Position numbers and translations under genes: made by a program
Part shown: positions 7,801 to 10,391 of the stretch, piece after piece
How positions within the stretch are numbered: the first letter of the stretch is position 1
Layout: every line of letters starts with the position of its first letter
Notes under the pieces: model-generated
Database searches by the model: none
The model's input: only the letters and a program-made list of their open reading frames with translations
What the model was told of the DNA's origin: nothing
Assembly (NCBI RefSeq): GCF_000611645.1
Contig: NW_014012140.1
Location: 3,807 to 14,197 of the forward strand
DNA from: Monoraphidium neglectum
Taxonomy: Eukaryota > Chlorophyta > Chlorophyceae > Sphaeropleales > Selenastraceae
DNA length: 10,391 nucleotides
Direction of reading: 5' to 3'

Positions 7801-9072
7801 TGTCAAATGTTGGGAAGTGCTCTCGACGTCCTTTTCAGCGATCCCCAAAAGCCCTCGTGTTTCACACACATTTCAAATGTGAAAACCCTGACCCCTGATC
7901 TCCGACACCTTTGAGGACCTCTTTAACCCATATACCCTGCCAATCGCCCCCACCCCACCCCCCCCCTCCCCCAACCCCCAGTGGGCCAGCTATGGCACAT
8001 GGGACTCCATGGAGGACCTCCACGACCACTTTGAGTGAGTCATGATGATGTCACAGTGATGTCAATGGATGATGCATTGAAACAGCCGTGATCCAGGTGG
8101 CCGCAGCCAGTCCTGCACAGCTGGCGTGCTGTGTGGTGTGTGCAGCTCTTTTTGAGGCGTGTGCAGCCGCATGCAGGAGTTGCCAGGCTGTCAACTGCAA
8201 CGGCTTGCGCTCTTGCGTGCTGCGTACCCCGCTCGCATGCATTCTGGAATGCTTCTTTTTGTGCTATTGAATTCAGCTGGCTACTAGCAGTGTGCTTTGC
8301 TCCTCTCCTTTCTTGCTGCCGCTCCTGGGCATGGCCCCATCCCCCGGGAGAGGGCCCTCACTGAGGGTCTGTTTTGGCAAAACAGTCATCCTCAGCCCCC
8401 AACAGTCATCCTCGCCCCCAAACAATCAATCAAACCCCCAAACAATAACCCTCGCCCACTCCCCCCCCCCCCCGTCAGGTCTGAGCACGTGGACAAGCTC
8501 AAGGACAGGCTGGCCAAGCTTAGGGTGTACTGGTGGGCTGGGGGAAGGGGGGAGGGTACCGTTTGATGCGCTTTCAAACAGGAATGTCGTCCATTGACAG
8601 GAACGTTGCACTGTCGCGGTGGCTTCTTTTGAAATTCCTGCGACTGGACATTGCAAGCGTGTTTGTACAGCAATCGTGTGGCTTGCGTGCGTGGTGGTTG
8701 CTTTGAGGGGGCCTGGGGAGGTGTTGCGTTGGTTCTGATCATATCAAGGATAAAGGCATTGGTGGCACAGCTTTGCTTGTTGGGCGAACGATTTCAGCCA
8801 GGCTCTGACGTGCCTTTCTCAGCAATTACTTTCTGCGAACACAGCAGGTCCCCTGGCTTGCTCTGAAAAATCGCTTGGCCCCAGTTATCATGCCCCCCCC
8901 CCCTAAGTCTCCCCCCCCCGCAACCACGACGACCACCATCGCCTCCCTCGTCATTTCCTCCCGCCCACAACAACCGCTACCCTCTTGATTTGATCCCACC
9001 CACATGCCCCCTCCCCTGGCCACCCCCAGGCGCATCACCCTGCTCCACAAGGTCGGGGACCAGCCCGAGTGA
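1843..9072 (+). CDS. Secreted protein with two tandem ABM-like (dimeric alpha-beta barrel) domains, 12 exons
   Basis: Exons: 1843-1986, 2652-2716, 4214-4337, 5199-5275, 5765-5843, 6717-6745, 7063-7161, 7396-7429, 7691-7711, 7982-8034, 8479-8532, 9030-9072. They sum to 822 bases, giving 273 residues plus TGA, with all phases closing. The start was chosen for the GCCACCATGG context and the signal peptide it opens: a basic MAPR, then a hydrophobic stretch to about residue 20, with likely cleavage near A22-Y23. Domain 1 is about residues 65-156 and domain 2 about 177-268, joined by a Lys/Gly-rich linker. Both contain VDAW, EKGVR, SYG-x-W and DHF-x-S-[DE]-H. W120/W231, H129/H240 and H134/H245 are equivalent positions. 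Residues 107-155 and 218-266 align without gaps, 20 of 49 identical by hand count. The layout fits antibiotic-biosynthesis-monooxygenase-type barrels (known members include YgiN, ActVA-Orf6 and the IsdG/HmoB haem oxygenases). The substrate is unknown and a non-enzymatic role is possible. Odd points are very short exons, a GC donor after exon 9, an AAG acceptor before exon 5 and a TAG acceptor before exon 3. Export through the ER is inferred from the signal peptide; no membrane segment follows it. Confidence 0.75.
1987..2651 (+). other. Intron 1 of the ABM-like gene (665 bases)
   Basis: Donor AAG/GTGCGC and acceptor CACGCAG/GTC, phase 0. The last 250 bases are C-rich and G-poor apart from a short GT run near 2498-2514. 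Long open frames cross it on both strands, but they have no splice-consistent or family signal and are chance frames in GC-rich DNA. Confidence 0.75.
2974..2999 (+). other. G-quadruplex motif, intron 2
   Basis: Five runs of 3-4 G separated by 1, 1, 5 and 1 bases on the transcribed-RNA strand, about 260 bases into the intron. Confidence 0.65.
3168..3216 (+). repeat. Telomere-like TTCAGGG heptamer array
   Basis: Seven contiguous 7-base units: TTCAGGG x3, CTCAGGG, TTCAGGG x2, TTCAGGA. A single TTTAGGG unit lies just upstream at 3147-3153. GTTGACG occurs on both sides (3153-3159 and 3222-3228). The heptamer differs by one base from the plant-type TTTAGGG telomere unit. Confidence 0.8.
3259..3276. 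repeat. 18-base perfect palindrome
   Basis: TCATCATGATCATGATGA is its own reverse complement. It lies 42 bases after the telomere-like array in intron 2. Confidence 0.7.
3723..3741. repeat. Near-continuous 9+1+9 inverted repeat
   Basis: CTGCTCGGC and GCCGAGCAG are exact reverse complements separated by one base. This cruciform-type palindrome lies in intron 2 with no gene nearby to explain it. Confidence 0.7.
4046..4072 (+). pseudogene. Echo of the start of exon 3 (copy 1)
   Basis: Reads RYVVDPERS, against RYLVDPERQ at the exon 2/3 junction. Over the first 22 bases aligned to 4214-4235, 18 are identical, with two of the changes at third codon positions. After this the similarity stops and C-rich intron sequence follows. 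It is preceded by ...CCAAAAG, a possible weak acceptor. It may be a decayed partial duplicate of the exon 3 boundary. Confidence 0.45.
4139..4160 (+). pseudogene. Possible second, weaker echo of exon 3 start
   Basis: Reads RYVVIP in the same frame as copy 1, again after a C-rich stretch. Only about 12 of 22 bases match exon 3 and 13 match copy 1, so this could be chance. Confidence 0.2.
4510..4540 (+). other. G-quadruplex motif, intron 3
   Basis: Four GGGG runs followed by a GGG, with spacers of 7, 1, 1 and 3 bases, on the RNA strand. Confidence 0.65.
5134..5159 (+). repeat. 11-pair RNA hairpin near the intron 3 acceptor
   Basis: GGTTCAAT pairs with ATTGAGCC across a TTTG loop (one G-U pair), extended outward by three more pairs (one G-U). 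It lies 39 bases before exon 4, where it could affect branch-point or acceptor use. It resembles a tRNA T-arm only superficially. Confidence 0.5.
5276..5764 (+). other. Intron 4 of the ABM-like gene (489 bases), AAG acceptor
   Basis: Donor AA/GTGGGT and acceptor ATCCAAG/GTTC, phase 2. AAG is a less usual acceptor, but it gives AEKFMDRL, which aligns without gaps to VDKLKDRL in domain 2. No other feature was seen. Confidence 0.7.
6041..6106 (+). repeat. 20-base imperfect direct repeat, two copies
   Basis: 6041-6060 and 6087-6106 share 18 of 20 bases (AGGCCTTTGGC then CCGCTG), 46 bases apart in intron 5. Confidence 0.65.
6073..6107. repeat. 9-base inverted repeat, intron 5
   Basis: CCTCAGCGG (6073-6081) and CCGCTGAGG (6099-6107) are exact reverse complements around a 17-base loop that contains part of the second direct-repeat copy. 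Confidence 0.6.
6304..6328. repeat. Compact GC hairpin, intron 5
   Basis: GCCTCA/TGAGGC plus CGCG/CGCG gives ten pairs with one bulged A and a CAAA loop. It is the tightest hairpin noticed in the window. Confidence 0.65.
6746..7062 (+). other. Intron 6 of the ABM-like gene (317 bases)
   Basis: Donor AA/GTGAGC and acceptor CCGCAG/GCGC, phase 2. A 22-base alternating CG/CA tract at about 6791-6812 is of Z-DNA-forming type. Introns 7 (7162-7395, GTGAGG/CGCAG) and 8 (7430-7690, GTGACC/CGCAG) that follow are short and featureless. Confidence 0.75.
7691..7711 (+). other. 21-base microexon (exon 9) with a GC donor
   Basis: Codes for seven residues (AVNDNTQ) between CCGCAG and the donor CAG/GCAAGA. 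With this boundary domain 2 aligns to domain 1 with no gap (TVDDDVGFISYG against AVNDNTQWASYG). The nearest GT donor downstream, at 7733, is also phase 0 but would insert seven extra residues (ARRTAAP) just before a core strand. Confidence 0.65.
7712..7981 (+). other. Intron 9 of the ABM-like gene, GC-AG type (270 bases)
   Basis: Begins GCAAGA after CAG and ends CCCCCAG/TGG. GC-AG introns usually have a strong donor outside position 2, as here. The last 60 bases are C-rich with a C9 run at 7958-7966. Confidence 0.55.
8035..8478 (+). other. Intron 10 of the ABM-like gene (444 bases)
   Basis: Donor GA/GTGAGT and acceptor CCGTCAG/GTCT, phase 2. It starts with two TGATGTCA copies (8046-8053 and 8057-8064) and ends with a 4 x 20-base repeat and a C13 run. 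The middle is unremarkable. Confidence 0.75.
8381..8460 (+). repeat. 4 x 20-base tandem repeat before exon 11
   Basis: Four in-register 20-base units at 8381, 8401, 8421 and 8441, each beginning AACARTMA and ending C-rich. The first two are nearly identical and the last two diverged. C13 (8461-8473) and the acceptor of exon 11 follow at once. Confidence 0.7.
8533..9029 (+). other. Intron 11 of the ABM-like gene (497 bases)
   Basis: Donor TG/GTGGGC and acceptor CCCCCAG/GCGC, phase 2. A quadruplex motif starts two bases after the GT. The 3' end is C-rich with C11 (8893-8903) and C9 (8911-8919) runs. Confidence 0.75.
8535..8556 (+). other. G-quadruplex motif at the intron 11 donor
   Basis: G runs of 3, 5, 6 and 3 separated by 2, 2 and 1 bases, overlapping the 5' splice-site consensus. 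Confidence 0.65.
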
Positions 9073-9212
9073 AGTGACGAGACGATTATGTCATAATGAT
9101 GTCATCCAGGCGAAGTCAAGACGACATCGCGCGACAGTGGCGGCCCTAGCGGACGCTGCGTCGCCGCACCAAAGGAACGGCGGCGTTGGCTTTCGCCCCA
9201 TACTACAGAGGA

Positions 9213-9243
9213 GGGGGGACGGGCAGGGGCTGGGAAGGCGGGG
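9213..9243 (+). other. G-quadruplex motif in the presumed 3' UTR
   Basis: Five G runs (6, 3, 4, 3, 4) with spacers of 2, 2, 2 and 5 bases on the RNA strand, about 140 bases past the stop codon. Confidence 0.6.
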
Positions 9244-9716
9244 CGTAGTAACAGCTTCAGGCGGCGCATGGGGTCGTGAAAGTAGGCATGTTGTTTGTAT
9301 TCGCTGCGGCCGAGCATTTTGATGCCCTGCTTGACATCAGTGTTAGGTGCATGCACATGCAGGCAACTCCAGTGCTGTGCGCGCTGGAATGTATTATGTA
9401 CGTGGCGGATCGGCAGTGGCACAAGAGTAGTGGGAGCTTGTGCGCGCCTCAGTCGCCCTTGCTTGAGCGCTCGGAACGTCGCTTGCATGTGCAGTAAGGA
9501 GGGCTGCGTGTTGCTGATCATAACGCGCGGCCCTGCACTGAGCGTGCTGCGCCACCCAGGTTTCCTTTATTTGCATGTGGCAGCACTTTTGAACCGCTTG
9601 TGGTGGGTGTGGCTGCCGAAAATTCTACGGCTGGTGCCCTATCTGTGTTGTCTGAGTCGTGTGGTTGTGGCGTTGGGCTGAGGTTGTCAGCTGGGTTCGC
9701 GTGAAACATCCCCGCT

Positions 9717-9721
9717 TGTAA
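9717..9721 (+). terminator. TGTAA poly(A) signal of the ABM-like gene
   Basis: TGTAA is the established chlorophyte poly(A) signal. This is the only plus-strand copy I found between the stop (9072) and 9760. It implies a 3' UTR of about 660 bases, long but in the range seen in green algae. Confidence 0.5.
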
Positions 9722-9754
9722 CAACAGAGAATTGATCGGGCAAGATCTGTGGCA

Positions 9755-9759
9755 TTACA
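9755..9759 (-). terminator. TGTAA poly(A) signal of the right-edge gene
   Basis: TTACA on the plus strand reads TGTAA on the minus strand, about 425 bases after the stop of the right-edge gene. Cleavage 10-20 bases downstream would fall near 9740. Confidence 0.45.
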
Positions 9760-10182
9760 CTTCGTGTGCACCAAGCCCAACAACCCGACCTTATTGGGGT
9801 GGTTGGAATGGAATGAATTGGTATGCAGGTGAAGATTACTAAGCAGTGCGCATGAGTCACATTCAGCGCATCAGTACAGAGTGGCAGCGCAGCAAACCTA
9901 TTCTGTACATTTGAGCCTACACGTGGCCAGGCAACGCGCAGCGCGCCAAAAGAGCTGCTGATGGGGAATGTTGACCAAGGCGTTCACCGCCTGGATTGAC
10001 CGGCTGGTGCAGCTGCATTGATGAGGGCCCTTGGCATGTGCTGCTGGCTGTTGAGCACTGAAGATGGAGGTCACATCAAGAAGCACGGCATTATTGCCAA
10101 CACTGAATGTCACACACGCATGTATGCGCAACGTACGCGGCTGCTCAGGCAGCTCAGCTTCCAGACAAAACAGCAGGGGCCG

Positions 10183-10391
10183 TCAACCCGCGGCCGCGCC
10201 CAGCAGCCGCGCGATGCGGGTCTCATGGGGTACACACTGCGGCCGGGCCCGTTCAACCACCACCCCCGCCGCCGGCAGGCGGGCGCCGCCGCGTGCAGCC
10301 GCCGCCGCCGCCGCCGCCGCCGACGACAGCTCGCGGGTCAGTGAGCTGTCGGCCTCTGCGCCCAACAGCCGGACGGCGCGGGCCGCCTCCC
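10183..10391 (-). CDS. C-terminal end of an unrecognised Ala-rich protein (partial at right edge)
   Basis: An open frame enters from the right edge (first full codon at 10389) and runs 68 codons to TGA at 10185-10183. The protein has short Leu/Arg/Glu-rich segments (EAARAVRLL, SSLTRELSS) that look helical, a run of nine alanines, then VVVERARPQ and HETRIARLL before an Ala/Gly end. Codons are strongly GC-ending, like the other coding exons here. The alanine run comes from a (GCC)8 microsatellite. I do not recognise the family, and too little is present to assign a function. It is convergent with the ABM-like gene, with 1.1 kb between the two stop codons and a candidate poly(A) signal about 425 bases downstream of this stop. 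The alternative is a chance open frame in GC-rich DNA, which is possible at this length, but the stop, the downstream signal and the codon use favour a real 3' exon. Confidence 0.5.
   Translation of the reverse strand, partial: EAARAVRLLGAEADSSLTRELSSAAAAAAAAARGGARLPAAGVVVERARPQCVPHETRIARLLGAAAG
10298..10321. repeat. (GCC)8 microsatellite inside coding sequence
   Basis: Eight GCC units on the plus strand, read as GCG alanine codons on the minus strand. They form most of the nine-alanine run of the right-edge protein. Confidence 0.8.

Larger units (their letters stand above)
9073..10182. other. Intergenic region between convergent genes, including both 3' UTRs
   Basis: There is no convincing coding frame. 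9073-9740 is the presumed 3' UTR of the ABM-like gene and 10182-9740 that of the right-edge gene. It includes a TGATGTCA copy at 9097-9104, a quadruplex motif at 9213-9243 and the two TGTAA signals. No RNA gene was recognised. Confidence 0.5.

Noticed and set aside
8042..8090. ATGATGA resembling a C/D snoRNA C box in intron 10
   Set aside because: No CTGA D box or terminal stem at suitable distance.

Overview
The window looks like nuclear DNA from a green alga (Chlorophyta, probably Chlorophyceae; the exact lineage is inference). Reasons seen in the sequence: GC-rich coding exons split by many introns with GTGNGN donors and YGCAG acceptors, a GCCACCATGG start context, alanine-codon microsatellites inside coding DNA, and TGTAA-type poly(A) signals. 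There is no sign of bacterial operons, ribosome binding sites, phage genes or CRISPR. Most long uninterrupted reading frames here are chance frames. The real genes only appear when short exons are joined.

Layout. (1) 1-1367, minus strand: 5' part of a WD-repeat gene resembling WDR54, running off the left edge. (2) 1368-1842: promoter region shared by two divergent genes, with a TCACGTGA palindrome and a TATA-like box. (3) 1843-9072, plus strand: one gene of 12 short exons (822 coding bases, 11 introns, about 89% intron) for a 273-residue protein. It has a secretory signal peptide and two tandem ABM-like (dimeric alpha-beta barrel) domains. All splice phases close, and the two domains align with each other, which supports the exon chain. 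(4) 9073-10182: intergenic DNA holding the 3' ends of two convergent genes, with TGTAA signals in opposite directions only 33 bases apart. (5) 10183-10391, minus strand: last 68 codons of an unrecognised alanine-rich protein entering from the right edge.

Nothing here is a multi-gene system. The three genes are neighbours with no visible functional link beyond the shared promoter and the facing 3' ends. The unusual material is in the introns of the ABM-like gene: G-rich, quadruplex-prone 5' ends and C-rich 3' ends, a telomere-like TTCAGGG array, degenerate echoes of the start of exon 3, a 4 x 20-base repeat against a splice acceptor, several strong hairpins, and a 21-base microexon that appears to use a GC donor.
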